DNA of 64,000 nt from G965222335 sp965222335 (GCA_965222335.1 OZ244944.1:3534001-3598000); one strand, 5' to 3'. Positions 1 through 9,034 are shown, counted from the stretch's first letter. Notes: generated from the sequence alone by a model not told the origin. Program-made: numbers and translations.

Positions 1-1
1 G

Positions 2-490
2 GTCTACCTTTCACCCCAGGGGCAGCGCTTCGATCACCGCAAGGCGGTGGAGCTGTCCCGGCGCGAGGCCCTGATCCTGGTGGCCGGGCGCTACGAGGGC
101 GTGGACGAGCGGCTGCTGGAAGCCGAGGCGGACGAGGAATTGTCCATCGGCGATTATGTACTCACCGGAGGTGAGCTGGCGGCGATGGTGGTCATCGATG
201 CGGTGACGCGGCAGCTGCCGGGGGTGCTGGGCCACGAGGCCTCCGCGGAGGAAGACTCCTTCGCCAACGGCCTGCTGGATTGCCCGCACTACACGCGGCC
301 AGAGGTCTACGAGGGGCGCGCGGTGCCGGAAGTATTACTCAGCGGGGATCACGCACGGATCCGCCGCTGGCGCCTTAAGCAGGCGCTGGGACGCACGCTG
401 GAGCGGCGCCCCGATCTGCTGGAGGGCAGGGCGTTGACGCCCGAGGAACAGACATTGCTGGCGGAGTATCGCCAGGAACAGGGAATCTGA
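2..490 (+). CDS. trmD: tRNA (guanine-N1)-methyltransferase TrmD, C-terminal part (cut by window start)
   Basis: TrmD transfers a methyl group from S-adenosylmethionine to G37 of tRNAs, which keeps the ribosome in frame. The open frame runs in from the window edge, so the N-terminal part is missing and the true start lies upstream. The visible part carries the SPOUT/trefoil-knot signature GDYVLTGGEL followed by AAMVVIDAV, and the ending with HARIRRWRLKQALGRT is typical of the family. The gene precedes rplS by about 47 bases, the usual rpsP-rimM-trmD-rplS order, so it is probably the third gene of that operon. Identification is firm; only the coordinates at the left edge are artificial. Confidence 0.95.
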   Translation, partial: VYLSPQGQRFDHRKAVELSRREALILVAGRYEGVDERLLEAEADEELSIGDYVLTGGELAAMVVIDAVTRQLPGVLGHEASAEEDSFANGLLDCPHYTRPEVYEGRAVPEVLLSGDHARIRRWRLKQALGRTLERRPDLLEGRALTPEEQTLLAEYRQEQGI

Positions 491-537
491 TAATCGCTAG
501 CTGTGAAGCTACGACTTGTAAACGACAGGAGCGCACC

Positions 538-894
538 ATGAGCACCAACAAAATTATCTCTCAGCTCGACGCTGAACAGATGGAAAAAGAACTGCCTGAG
601 TTCAGCCCCGGTGACACCGTGGTTGTGCAGGTTAAAGTGAAGGAAGGCAACCGCGAGCGTCTGCAGGCCTTCGAAGGCGTGGTGATTGGCAAGCGCAACC
701 GCGGTCTGAACTCCGCCTTCACCGTGCGCAAGGTGTCCCACGGCGTGGGTGTGGAGCGTACCTTCCAGACCTACAGCCCGCTGGTCGACAGCATCAGCGT
801 CAAGCGTCGCGGCGACGTCCGCCAGGCCAAGCTCTACTACCTGCGCGAACTCAGCGGCAAGGCAGCCCGGATCAAGGAAAAGCTGTCCAGCTAA
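538..894 (+). CDS. rplS: 50S ribosomal protein L19
   Basis: L19 is a structural protein of the large ribosomal subunit at the interface with the small subunit. The 118-residue product has the expected length (about 115) and the family hallmarks: FSPGDTVVVQVKVKEG near the N-terminus, LQAFEGVVIGKRNRG in the middle, and the C-terminal RRGDVRQAKLYYLREL. The ATG at 538 is preceded by a purine-rich ribosome site (GACAGGAG). It follows trmD and is followed at once by a strong intrinsic terminator, so it is the last gene of the trmD operon. Confidence 0.98.
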   Translation: MSTNKIISQLDAEQMEKELPEFSPGDTVVVQVKVKEGNRERLQAFEGVVIGKRNRGLNSAFTVRKVSHGVGVERTFQTYSPLVDSISVKRRGDVRQAKLYYLRELSGKAARIKEKLSS

Positions 895-915
895 GCCACA
901 GCAGCACTTCTCCAA

Positions 916-940
916 AGCGGCCCCAGCGGCCGCTTTTTTT
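916..940 (+). terminator. Intrinsic terminator of the trmD-rplS operon
   Basis: A perfect 7-bp stem (AGCGGCC / GGCCGCT, 916-922 with 928-934) with a 5-base loop runs directly into a run of seven T. It lies 22 bases after the rplS stop codon. This is a textbook Rho-independent terminator. Confidence 0.92.
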
Positions 941-957
941 ATGTCCAAGGATGGACG

Positions 958-1140
958 GTAGATCGCGAGAGGCATGGATGCCGGCAGCGATCAATGCCAC
1001 AGGAAGTGCGGTAGATCGCGAGAGGCATGGATGCCGCGGTCCGATGATTCGGCAGCGATCAATGCCACAGGAAGTGCGGCACATCGCGAGAGGCATGGAT
1101 GCCGCGGTCCGACGATTCGGTAGCGATGTATGTCCATGGA
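958..1140. repeat. Imperfect tandem intergenic repeat (three units)
   Basis: The segment ATCGCGAGAGGCATGGATGCC occurs three times, at 962, 1015 and 1083, embedded in longer near-identical units. The unit length is 53 then 68 bases. The difference is a short insert (GCGGTCCGATGATTCG) present in units 2 and 3 but absent from unit 1. A further partial ATGGATG copy closes the block near 1137. No coding frame is convincing. Repeats of this kind are common between genes in marine gammaproteobacteria; their function is not known to me. Confidence 0.8.
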
Positions 1141-1161
1141 TGGACCGGGCCGGGATAAATT

Positions 1162-1349
1162 AGGGACGGATACCATTTAGAAAAATTGGGGACGGATACC
1201 AATTCCCGACCTGTGGAAGGAAAAATGGGGACGGATACCAATTGCTGTGCTTGGGAACGAGCGGATAGACGGAAAATTGAGATGAAAAACAGTCGCTTGA
1301 GTAGCGTTTAATTGGTATCCGTCCCCATTTAAAATAGGTATCCGTCCCC
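1162..1349. repeat. REP-like cluster of GGGGACGGATACC motifs, three direct and two inverted
   Basis: The 13-mer GGGGACGGATACC appears at 1162-1174 (first base changed), 1188-1200 and 1227-1239. Its reverse complement GGTATCCGTCCCC appears at 1314-1326 and 1337-1349, usually flanked by A/T-rich AATT or ATTT. Facing copies could form a long cruciform around the unrelated 70-base centre. In other bacteria this motif marks elements mobilised by REP-associated Y1 tyrosine transposases, but no transposase gene is present here. The last inverted copy is followed by nine T (1350-1358). Confidence 0.8.
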
Positions 1350-1372
1350 TTTTTTTTTGGTAGAGTGAAGGG

Positions 1373-2281
1373 GTGCGTAGTGTTGTCGTCCAGGAACATC
1401 CCGAAATCGAGCGCTTTCTCGATGCGCTGTGGATGGAGAAGGGGCTTAGTGACAACACCCTGTCTTCCTACCGGCGGGATCTGCGCCAGTTTGATGAGTG
1501 GTTGTCCCGCAGCCTTGGCACCAGCCTGCTGGCGGCAAGTCGGGCGGATCTGGAGCAGTACCTGGGCGCCCGCCTGGCGCTGGGGCGCTCGCCCCGCTCG
1601 ACCTCGCGTTTTCTCTCCTGCGTGCGCGGGTTCTATCGCTACCTGCTGCGCGAGGGCCGGCTGCAGGTGGACCCGACCCTGGATATCGACAGTCCCCGCC
1701 TGGGCCGGCCGCTGCCAAAGTCCCTTTCCGAGGCCGAAGTAGAGCGCCTGCTGGCGGCACCGAATCTGGAGGACGCGCTTGAATTCCGCGACCGCACCAT
1801 GCTGGAACTGCTGTACGCCTGCGGTCTGCGGGTGAGTGAACTGACCTCCCTGCGACTGGTGCAGGTAAGCATCAACCAGGGCGTAGTGCGGGTGTTTGGC
1901 AAGGGCAGCAAGGAACGGCTGGTGCCCATGGGGGAAGAGGCCCAGGCCTGGCTGCAACGCTACATGCGCGGCGCGCGCCCCGAGCTGTTGCGCAACCTGC
2001 CCAGCGAGACGGTATTTCCCAGCCGCCGCGGCACCGAGATGACTCGCCAGGCCTTCTGGTATCGTATTAAACTGTATGCGCAGCGCGCGGAGATCAAGCA
2101 ATCCCTGTCGCCGCACACCCTGCGACACGCCTTTGCTACGCACCTGCTGAATCACGGTGCCGACCTGCGTGTGGTGCAGATGCTGCTGGGCCACAGCGAC
2201 CTCACCACGACCCAGATCTACACCCACGTGGCCAGGGCGCGCATGCAGGAGCTGCACGCCATGCACCATCCGCGCGGCTGA
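1373..2281 (+). CDS. xerD: Site-specific tyrosine recombinase XerD
   Basis: XerD works with XerC at dif, activated by FtsK, to resolve chromosome dimers. The 302-residue product has an N-terminal SAM-like core-binding domain (about residues 8-95) and a catalytic domain with the full active-site set: R153 (CGLRVSEL), the beta-hairpin lysine near 177, H248 and R251 (HTLRHAFATH), H274 (LLGHSDLTTT) and the nucleophile Y283 (QIYTHV). The start is a GTG at 1373, 14 bases after the T-run of the upstream repeat. XerD rather than XerC is favoured by position beside dsbC, an arrangement known in Pseudomonas. No lesion is seen. Confidence 0.93.
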   Translation: MRSVVVQEHPEIERFLDALWMEKGLSDNTLSSYRRDLRQFDEWLSRSLGTSLLAASRADLEQYLGARLALGRSPRSTSRFLSCVRGFYRYLLREGRLQVDPTLDIDSPRLGRPLPKSLSEAEVERLLAAPNLEDALEFRDRTMLELLYACGLRVSELTSLRLVQVSINQGVVRVFGKGSKERLVPMGEEAQAWLQRYMRGARPELLRNLPSETVFPSRRGTEMTRQAFWYRIKLYAQRAEIKQSLSPHTLRHAFATHLLNHGADLRVVQMLLGHSDLTTTQIYTHVARARMQELHAMHHPRG

Positions 2282-2379
2282 GTGAGCGCGTGGGAACTAA
2301 AGCGGGGCGACAGGCTCCAAGCCCGCACAACAAAATCGATTCATGCACCCGCCCGGCGCGGGCTGACCGAGGACACTTC

Positions 2380-3129
2380 ATGACCATTCGACAGATCGCA
2401 ACCGGCCTCGCCCTGGCCGCCGCCCTTATCGCCCCGGCCAGCCTTGCCGGCGATCCGGTCAGCAAGCCGGTGGCGGACAAACTCCGCGCCCAGCTGGAGG
2501 TCCCCGGGAACGGTCTCACCGTGGAGTCGGTTGAGACCAGCGACCTGCCCGGCATGTTCGAGGTGCAGTTCAAGAACGGTCCCCTGGTCTATGCCACCGA
2601 AAGCGGCGAATACTTCGTGGTCGGCGACCTGTTCCAGGTGGGCCCCGAGGGCTTCGTCAACCTGGCGGAGAAGCGCCGGGACGGCATGCGCGCGGCGCTG
2701 CTGGAAGACGTCGATACTGCGGACATGATCGTATTCGCCCCGGAGGGCGAAGCGCGCGCCCACATCACCGTATTCACCGATGTCACCTGTTTCTACTGCC
2801 AGAAGCTGCACCGGGAGGTGCCCGAGCTGAATCGTCGCGGGGTGGAGGTGCGCTACCTCGCCTACCCGCGCGCGGGCGTAGGGTCTGAAGGCTTCCGCCA
2901 CCTGGCCAGCGCCTGGTGTGCCGACGACCCCCAGGACACCCTGACGCGGCTGAAAAACCGCGAGTCAGTACCCGACAACGTCTGCCCCGGCAACCCGGTG
3001 GCGGACCAGTACCAGCTCGGTCAGGAAATGGGCGTGCGCGGCACCCCCGCGATCGTCACCGAGAGCGGACAGATGATCCCCGGCTACCAGGCCGTGGACG
3101 AACTGATGGCGACCATCGGGCTGGAATAA
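2380..3129 (+). CDS. dsbC: Periplasmic disulfide isomerase DsbC
   Basis: DsbC reshuffles wrong disulfides in exported proteins and is kept reduced by DsbD. The 249-residue precursor starts at the ATG at 2380, which is followed by a clear signal peptide (hydrophobic ALAAALIAPASLA, cleavage after Ala23). An in-frame start further upstream (2290) would add a polar, non-signal extension. An N-terminal dimerisation domain is followed by a thioredoxin fold with the active site C137-F-Y-C140, the cis-proline loop GTPAIV (P223) and the second structural pair C180/C202 typical of DsbC. It lies about 100 bases after xerD and may be cotranscribed with it. Confidence 0.95.
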   Translation: MTIRQIATGLALAAALIAPASLAGDPVSKPVADKLRAQLEVPGNGLTVESVETSDLPGMFEVQFKNGPLVYATESGEYFVVGDLFQVGPEGFVNLAEKRRDGMRAALLEDVDTADMIVFAPEGEARAHITVFTDVTCFYCQKLHREVPELNRRGVEVRYLAYPRAGVGSEGFRHLASAWCADDPQDTLTRLKNRESVPDNVCPGNPVADQYQLGQEMGVRGTPAIVTESGQMIPGYQAVDELMATIGLE

Positions 3130-3182
3130 GCACTAGCATACAGGGCGAGGCGCCCTCGGGCCTTCCCGCAGCGCCGGACGCG

Positions 3183-3211
3183 TTGACAGCATCCGGCTGA
3201 CTCAGTACTGT
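3183..3211 (+). promoter_or_regulatory. Sigma70-like promoter before alaC-hom-thrC
   Basis: A consensus -35 hexamer TTGACA (3183-3188) is followed after exactly 17 bases by TACTGT (3206-3211), which keeps the key T, A and final T of the -10 element. It lies 60 bases upstream of alaC and could drive alaC-hom-thrC-recJ. Confidence 0.6.
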
Positions 3212-3270
3212 TTCCCACCTTTTCCGATAACCCGGGCCCCTGTGGGCCCTCGCAGCCGAGTTCCAACGCC

Positions 3271-4503
3271 GTGGAGAACCAGTTTCAGCGCATCCAGCGC
3301 CTGCCCCCCTATGTTTTCAACATCATTGGAGACCTGAAGCAGCAGGCGCGCGCGGCGGGCGAGGACGTGATCGATTTCGGCATGGGCAACCCGGACCAGC
3401 CCACGCCGGCGCATATCGTGGACAAGCTGGTGGAGACCGCGCGAAGAGGCGACACCCACCGTTACTCCCAGTCCAAGGGCATACCCCGCCTGCGCAGGGC
3501 GATCTGCGACTGGTACCAGCGCCGCTACGACGTCACCCTGGACCCGGAGACCGAGGCCATCGTCACCCTGGGTTCCAAGGAGGGGCTGGCGCACCTGGCC
3601 CTGGCCACCACCGGTCCCGGCGATGCGATTCTGGTCCCCAACCCGTCCTACCCGATTCACCCCTACGGCTTCGTGATTTCCGGTGCCGATATCCGCCACG
3701 TGCCGATGGCCGATGAGCAGACCTTTTTCGACGAGCTGGAAAACGCGATCCGCAACAGCTGGCCGCGGCCCAAGATGCTGGTGCTGAATTTTCCCTCCAA
3801 CCCCACCACCCACTGCGTCGACCTGCCGTTCTTCGAGAAGGTCATCGCGGTGGCGCGCGAACACGGTATCTGGGTGGTCCAGGACCTGGCCTATGCCGAC
3901 CTCTGCTTTGACGGCTACGAGGCGCCCTCCATTTTGCAGGTCGAGGGCGCGCGGGAGGTAGCGGTCGAATTTTTCAGCATGTCCAAGAGCTACAACATGC
4001 CCGGCTGGCGGGTGGGCTTCTGCTGTGGCAACCGGGAGCTTGTCGGTGCCCTGGCGCGGATGAAGTCTTACCTCGATTACGGTATGTTCACCCCCATCCA
4101 GGTCGCGGCGATCAGCGCCCTGGAGGGCGACCAGAGCTGTGTCGCGGAGATCAACGCGATGTATCGCTCGCGCCGGGACGTGCTGTGCAATGGCCTTAAT
4201 GCCGCGGGCTGGCCGGTGCAGCCGCCCCGGGCCACCATGTTCCTGTGGGCGGAGATTCCCGCCTTCTACCGCGACATGGGCTCCCTGGAGTTCAGCAAGA
4301 AGCTCCTGCAGGAAGCGCAGGTGGCCGTGTCCCCCGGGGTGGGCTTCGGCGAGTACGGCGAGGGTTTCGTCCGCTTCGGCCTGATCGAAAACGAGCATCG
4401 CACGCGACAGGCCGTGCGCAATATCCGGCGGATGTTCAAGCGCGATGGCGCGCTCACATCCGCGCCCGGGCAATCCAACACAGAACAACAGAAGCAGGTG
4501 TAG
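3271..4503 (+). CDS. alaC: Alanine-forming aminotransferase AlaC
   Basis: This PLP-dependent fold-type I aminotransferase is expected to convert pyruvate plus glutamate to alanine plus 2-oxoglutarate. The 410-residue product opens with RIQRLPPYVF and DFGMGNPDQPTP, characteristic of the AlaC/YfdZ group. PLP-binding lysine K239 lies in SMSKSYNMPGW, and the domain shows the NFPSNPTT and DLAYADLCFDG signatures. The start is a GTG at 3271. The gene ends one base before the likely hom start, so the two are translationally coupled. A related aminotransferase specificity cannot be excluded from sequence alone. Confidence 0.88.
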   Translation: MENQFQRIQRLPPYVFNIIGDLKQQARAAGEDVIDFGMGNPDQPTPAHIVDKLVETARRGDTHRYSQSKGIPRLRRAICDWYQRRYDVTLDPETEAIVTLGSKEGLAHLALATTGPGDAILVPNPSYPIHPYGFVISGADIRHVPMADEQTFFDELENAIRNSWPRPKMLVLNFPSNPTTHCVDLPFFEKVIAVAREHGIWVVQDLAYADLCFDGYEAPSILQVEGAREVAVEFFSMSKSYNMPGWRVGFCCGNRELVGALARMKSYLDYGMFTPIQVAAISALEGDQSCVAEINAMYRSRRDVLCNGLNAAGWPVQPPRATMFLWAEIPAFYRDMGSLEFSKKLLQEAQVAVSPGVGFGEYGEGFVRFGLIENEHRTRQAVRNIRRMFKRDGALTSAPGQSNTEQQKQV

Positions 4504-4504
4504 T

Positions 4505-5812
4505 TTGAAGTCAGTCAGAGTCGGCATTTGTGGCCTGGGCACCGTCGGTGCCGGGACTTTCAATGTCCTGCGCGAGAACGCCGGGGAGATCGCGGCGCGC
4601 GCGCAGAGCCCCCTGGAAGTGACCCTGGTCGGCGCGCGGCGGGACAACCCGCTGTGCGACCTGTCCGGGACCCGGGTGACCCGGGATATCTTCGACGTCG
4701 CCCGGGACCCCGAGGTGGATATCCTGGTGGAGTTGATCGGCGGCACCACCGTGGCCCGGGAGCTGGTGGAGGCGGCGATCCGCGCCGGCAAGCACGTGGT
4801 CACCGCCAACAAGGCCCTGATCGCAGAGTATGGCAACGAGATTTTTGACCTCGCCGCGGAACATGGCGTGGCCGTGCGCTACGAGGCGGCCGTCGCCGGG
4901 GGTATCCCCATCATCAAGGCCCTGCGCGAGGGTCTCGCGGGCAACCGCATCGAGTGGCTGGCGGGAATCATCAACGGCACCGGCAACTTTATCCTCAGCG
5001 AGATGCGCGAGCACGGCCGCGAGTTTGCCGACGTGTTGGCCGAGGCCCAGGCCCTGGGCTACGCCGAGGCCGATCCGACCTTTGACGTCGAGGGTGTCGA
5101 TGCCGCGCACAAGCTGGTGATCCTGGCCTCGCTGGCCTTCGGGATTCCCCTGCAGTTTGCCTCCGTCTACACCGAGGGGATTACCCGCCTGACGCCGCAG
5201 GACATGGATTACGCCGAGGAGCTGGGCTACCGGGTCAAGCACCTGGGCGTGGCCAAGCAGAGCGAGGCGGGAGTGGAGCTGCGGGTACACCCGACGCTGA
5301 TTCCGCGGGAGCGCCTGCTGGCCAACGTGAACGGGGTCAAGAACGCGGTCCTGGTTGAGGGCAGCGCCGTGGGTGCCACCCTTTACTACGGTGCCGGCGC
5401 CGGTGCGGCCCCCACCGCTTCGGCGGTGGTGGCGGACCTGGTCGACCTGGCGCGGGATATCAGCGCCGGACAGGTCAGCCGGGTGCCTTCGCTGTCCGTG
5501 GTGGGCACCTCGCTGCGGGACCTGCCCATCGTGCCCATGGCTGACGTGGTAACGCCGTGGTACCTGCGCATGGAAGTGGAAGACAAGCCTGGCGTACTGT
5601 CCAAGGTGGCAAGCGTTCTCAGTGACCTGGGCATCAGCATCGAGGCCCTGATCCAGAAGGCGCCGGCGCCGGGGGCCACCCGTGTGCCGGTGATCGTGCT
5701 GACCAACCGCGCGCCCCAGGGCAAGATGGATGAGGCGGTGACGCGGATGGAAGCACTGGACAGTATCAACAACAGTATCTCGCGAATCCGTGTGGAGATC
5801 CTCGATGACTAA
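4505..5812 (+). CDS. hom: Homoserine dehydrogenase
   Basis: The enzyme reduces aspartate semialdehyde to homoserine, the branch point to threonine and methionine. The 435-residue protein has the Rossmann signature GICGLGTVGAG at its N-terminus, HVVTANKALIA, the substrate-domain motif NGTGNFIL and the catalytic DVEGVDAAHKL segment. A C-terminal ACT domain (MEVEDKPGVLSKVASVL) suggests feedback control by threonine. The most likely start is a TTG at 4505, immediately after the alaC stop; it places the Rossmann motif at the usual distance from the N-terminus. An upstream in-frame ATG at 4445 would overlap alaC by 59 bases and add a polar tail, so it is less likely. Confidence 0.93.
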   Translation: MKSVRVGICGLGTVGAGTFNVLRENAGEIAARAQSPLEVTLVGARRDNPLCDLSGTRVTRDIFDVARDPEVDILVELIGGTTVARELVEAAIRAGKHVVTANKALIAEYGNEIFDLAAEHGVAVRYEAAVAGGIPIIKALREGLAGNRIEWLAGIINGTGNFILSEMREHGREFADVLAEAQALGYAEADPTFDVEGVDAAHKLVILASLAFGIPLQFASVYTEGITRLTPQDMDYAEELGYRVKHLGVAKQSEAGVELRVHPTLIPRERLLANVNGVKNAVLVEGSAVGATLYYGAGAGAAPTASAVVADLVDLARDISAGQVSRVPSLSVVGTSLRDLPIVPMADVVTPWYLRMEVEDKPGVLSKVASVLSDLGISIEALIQKAPAPGATRVPVIVLTNRAPQGKMDEAVTRMEALDSINNSISRIRVEILDD

Positions 5813-5827
5813 GGCGGGGTGGCAGGC

Positions 5828-7225
5828 GTGAAATACATCAGTACCCGGGGCCAGGCACCGGCGCTGGACTTTGAGCAGGTGTTGCTGACGGGCTTGGCAC
5901 CCGACGGCGGCCTCTACGTCCCGGAGACCCTGCCGGTGTTCACCGCCGAGGAAGTGCGGGAGATGGCCGGGCTCAGCTATCCGGCACTGGCCAAGCGCAT
6001 TATCGCGCCTTTCGTGGCCGACAGCATTCCCGCGGCTGACCTGGCCCGGATTATCGACGAGACCTACACCGAGTTCCGCCACCCAGCGGTCGCGCCGCTG
6101 GTGCAGCTCGATCACCAGCAGTGGCTGCTGGAGCTGTTCCACGGCCCCACGCTGGCGTTCAAGGACTTTGCGCTGCAGCTGCTCGGCCGCCTGCTGGACT
6201 ACGTGCTGGAGCGGCGCCAGCAGAAAGTGGTGATCATGGGCGCCACCTCCGGCGACACCGGGTCCGCGGCGATCGAGGGTTGCAAGCGCTGCAAGAATAT
6301 CGACATCTTCATCCTCCACCCGCACCAGCGGGTGTCCGAGGTGCAGCGGCGGCAGATGACCACGGTGGTGGGGGACAACATCCACAACCTCGCGGTCAAG
6401 GGTAACTTCGATGACTGCCAGGCCATGGTCAAGGCCAGCTTCGCCGACCGCAGCTTCCTGCCCGAGGACCGGGGCCTGGTCGCGGTCAACTCCATCAACT
6501 GGGCGCGGATCATGGCCCAGATCGTTTACTACTTCTACGCCGGCGTCGCCCTCGGTGCACCCGAACGTCGGGTGGCCTTCTCGGTGCCCACCGGCAATTT
6601 CGGCGACATCTTTGCCGGCTATCTCGCCCGGGGGATGGGCCTGCCCGTGGCGCAGCTGATCATTGCCACCAACAGCAACGACGTGCTGCATCGGATCATG
6701 ACCAGTCATCGCTATGGTCGCCAGCCCCTCGAACACACACTGTCACCGAGCATGGATATCACCGTCTCCAGTAACTTCGAGCGCCTCCTGTTTGACCTCT
6801 ACGATCGTGACGGCGCTGCCATTGCCGACCTGATGGCGCGCTTCGAACACGAGGACGTGACCTTCTCGGAGGCCGCCATGGCCCGGGCCGCGAGCCTGTT
6901 CAGCAGTCATCGGGTCGGTGACGACGAGACCTGCGCCCAGATCGCGGAGACCTTCGAGCGCTGTGAATACCTGCTCGACCCCCACAGCGCCATCGGCGTG
7001 CGCGCGGCACAGGCGGCATCGCTGCCGGCGGACGTACCGGTGATTACCCTGGCCACCGCGCACCCCGCGAAATTCCCGGATGCGGTGGCGCGGGCAGGCG
7101 TTGCCAGGGCCCCGACCCTGCCCCTGCACCTGGCGGACCTGTTCGAGCGCCCGGAGCGCTTCGAGGTCCTCCCGGGTGAACTGGCCGCGGTCAATCGCTT
7201 TATGGCGTCCAACCTGGGCGCCTGA
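5828..7225 (+). CDS. thrC: Threonine synthase
   Basis: ThrC converts O-phosphohomoserine to threonine with PLP. The product (465 residues from the GTG at 5828) begins KYISTRGQAP, the standard N-terminus of proteobacterial ThrC; a second GTG three codons earlier (5819) is possible. The PLP lysine K112 lies in LAFKDFALQLLG, and GATSGDTGSAA forms the phosphate-binding loop. It lies directly after hom and before recJ, so it completes the hom-thrC pair on one transcript. Confidence 0.94.
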   Translation: MKYISTRGQAPALDFEQVLLTGLAPDGGLYVPETLPVFTAEEVREMAGLSYPALAKRIIAPFVADSIPAADLARIIDETYTEFRHPAVAPLVQLDHQQWLLELFHGPTLAFKDFALQLLGRLLDYVLERRQQKVVIMGATSGDTGSAAIEGCKRCKNIDIFILHPHQRVSEVQRRQMTTVVGDNIHNLAVKGNFDDCQAMVKASFADRSFLPEDRGLVAVNSINWARIMAQIVYYFYAGVALGAPERRVAFSVPTGNFGDIFAGYLARGMGLPVAQLIIATNSNDVLHRIMTSHRYGRQPLEHTLSPSMDITVSSNFERLLFDLYDRDGAAIADLMARFEHEDVTFSEAAMARAASLFSSHRVGDDETCAQIAETFERCEYLLDPHSAIGVRAAQAASLPADVPVITLATAHPAKFPDAVARAGVARAPTLPLHLADLFERPERFEVLPGELAAVNRFMASNLGA

Positions 7226-7249
7226 TGCCGAGGCTCGCCGGGTGGCAGC

Positions 7250-9007
7250 TTGATTAACCGTCGCGAGATACGCCGGCGCCAGGCCCCGGATGGGGCGCCC
7301 CTGGCGGTCGAGGGCCTGCCCGCGCTGCTGGGCCGGGTCTATGCCAACCGCGGCGTCCGCGACCCCCGGGAGCTGCAGCTCGACCTGCAACATCTTCTTC
7401 CCCCTGCGACCCTGACGGGAGTCGGCGCCGCCGCGCGGCTGCTGGCCGATGCCCTGGATTGCCAGCAGCGCCTGCTGATCGTGGGGGATTTCGATGCCGA
7501 CGGCGCGACCAGCACCGCGCTGGCGGTGTCGGTACTGCGTGCCTGCGGTGCCCGGCACGTGGATTACCTCGTCCCCAACCGTTTCGATTACGGCTACGGC
7601 CTGACCCCGGAGATTGTCGCCCTGGCGGCAACGCGCAAGCCCGATGTAATCATCACCGTGGATAACGGGATTTCCAGTATCGAGGGCGTGGCCGCCGCCC
7701 GGGCGCAGGGTATCGCCACCCTGGTCACGGATCACCACCTCGCCGCGTCAACGCTCCCCGCGGCGGATGTCATCGTCAATCCCAACCAGCCCGGCTGCGA
7801 GTTTGCGAGCAAGGCCCTGGCGGGTGTGGGGGTGATCTTTTACGTGATGCTGGCCCTGCGGGCAGAGTTGCGGGATCGGGGCTGGTTCGAGCAGCAGGGG
7901 CTGTCGCCGCCGCGGCTCGCTGACTGGCTGGACCTCGTGGCCCTGGGCACGGTGGCCGACGTGGTGCCGCTGGATCGCAACAACCGCATCCTCGTGGACG
8001 CGGGCCTGCGACGCATCCGCGGTGGGCGGGCGCGGCCCGGCATCCAGGCCCTGCTCGAAGTCGCCGGGCGCAACCGGCACACGGTGGTGGCCTCGGATCT
8101 GGGTTTCGCCGCCGGGCCCAGGCTCAATGCCGCCGGCCGCCTGGATGACATGAGCGTGGGCATTGAATGCCTGCTGGCCGGGGACATGGCCCAGGCGAGG
8201 CGCATCGCCGGCGAATTGCACCAGCTCAATGAAGACCGCCGGACAATAGAACGCAGCATGCAGGGCGAGGCAACGGGGATGCTCGATAATCTCGAGCTCG
8301 ACGCCGAGACGGGGGAGGGGCTGCCGCCGGCGGTCACGCTGTACCGGCCGGACTGGCACCAGGGGGTGATCGGTATCCTGGCGTCCCGGGTCAAGGATCG
8401 CCTGCACCGGCCGACTATCGTGTTTGCCAATGCGGACGATGCCGGGGATGAGATCAAGGGCTCTGCCCGCTCGATCCAGGGTATCCATGTGCGCGACGTG
8501 CTGGATGCGGTCGCCGCACGCCACCCGGGCCTGATCAGCAAGTTCGGCGGTCACGCCATGGCCGCGGGGCTCAGCCTGCCGCGGGGGGCCTACGAGACCT
8601 TCGCCGCGGCCTTCGTCGAAGAGGTCGGGCGGCAGGCGGAGGCGGTCGATCTGCAGGCGGTCGTGGAGTCCGACGGCGCCCTGACACCACCGGATTTCGA
8701 CCTGGAGATCGCCACCCGTTTGCGCTTTGGCGGTCCCTGGGGACAGCAGTTCCCGGAGCCGGTGTTCGACAATCGCTTCCGGGTGGTGAGCCAGCGCCTG
8801 GTCGGCGAACGTCACCTCAAGCTGGTGCTTGCCCCGGAGGAGGCGCCGCACTACTGCGTCGATGCCATTGCCTTCAATGTCGATCTCCAGCGCTGGCCGG
8901 ATGAGGGCGTGACCCGGGTCGACGCCGCCTATCGCCTGGACGTCAACGAGTTTCGCGGTCGCCAGAGCCTGCAACTGGTCGTGGAGTGGCTGCAAAGCGC
9001 CTCTTGA
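7250..9007 (+). CDS. recJ: Single-stranded-DNA exonuclease RecJ
   Basis: RecJ is a 5'-3' single-strand exonuclease acting in RecFOR recombination, mismatch repair and base excision repair. The 585-residue product shows the DHH-family motifs: VGDFDADGATST (motif I), TVDNGIS (motif II), TDHHL with D161-H162-H163 (motif III), and the C-terminal DHHA1 segment SKFGGHAMAAGLSLPRG. The start is a TTG at 7250 behind GGTGG. The gene sits 24 bases after thrC. Its TGA stop (9005-9007) lies inside the -35 element of the next gene's promoter. Confidence 0.95.
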   Translation: MINRREIRRRQAPDGAPLAVEGLPALLGRVYANRGVRDPRELQLDLQHLLPPATLTGVGAAARLLADALDCQQRLLIVGDFDADGATSTALAVSVLRACGARHVDYLVPNRFDYGYGLTPEIVALAATRKPDVIITVDNGISSIEGVAAARAQGIATLVTDHHLAASTLPAADVIVNPNQPGCEFASKALAGVGVIFYVMLALRAELRDRGWFEQQGLSPPRLADWLDLVALGTVADVVPLDRNNRILVDAGLRRIRGGRARPGIQALLEVAGRNRHTVVASDLGFAAGPRLNAAGRLDDMSVGIECLLAGDMAQARRIAGELHQLNEDRRTIERSMQGEATGMLDNLELDAETGEGLPPAVTLYRPDWHQGVIGILASRVKDRLHRPTIVFANADDAGDEIKGSARSIQGIHVRDVLDAVAARHPGLISKFGGHAMAAGLSLPRGAYETFAAAFVEEVGRQAEAVDLQAVVESDGALTPPDFDLEIATRLRFGGPWGQQFPEPVFDNRFRVVSQRLVGERHLKLVLAPEEAPHYCVDAIAFNVDLQRWPDEGVTRVDAAYRLDVNEFRGRQSLQLVVEWLQSAS

Positions 9008-9034
9008 CCTTACAGTTACTGGAAGGTTTATGCT
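9004..9034 (+). promoter_or_regulatory. MerR-family-type promoter and CueR operator
   Basis: The -35 TTGACC (9004-9009) and -10 TATGCT (9029-9034) are separated by 19 bases, the over-long spacer that MerR-family activators correct by DNA distortion. A dyad ACCTT...AAGGT (9007-9011 / 9023-9027) with the CTGGAAGGT half-site known from CueR operators sits in the spacer. The -35 overlaps the recJ stop codon. Confidence 0.82.

Noticed and set aside
958..1140. Repeat block considered as a CRISPR array
   Set aside because: Only three units, unequal lengths (53 and 68), no unique spacers and no cas genes nearby; it is an ordinary intergenic repeat.
4511..6736. Very long open frame on the minus strand opposite hom and thrC
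   Set aside because: High-GC antisense shadow; composition (His, Arg, Gly rich, no motif) and perfect coding signals on the plus strand make it non-genic.
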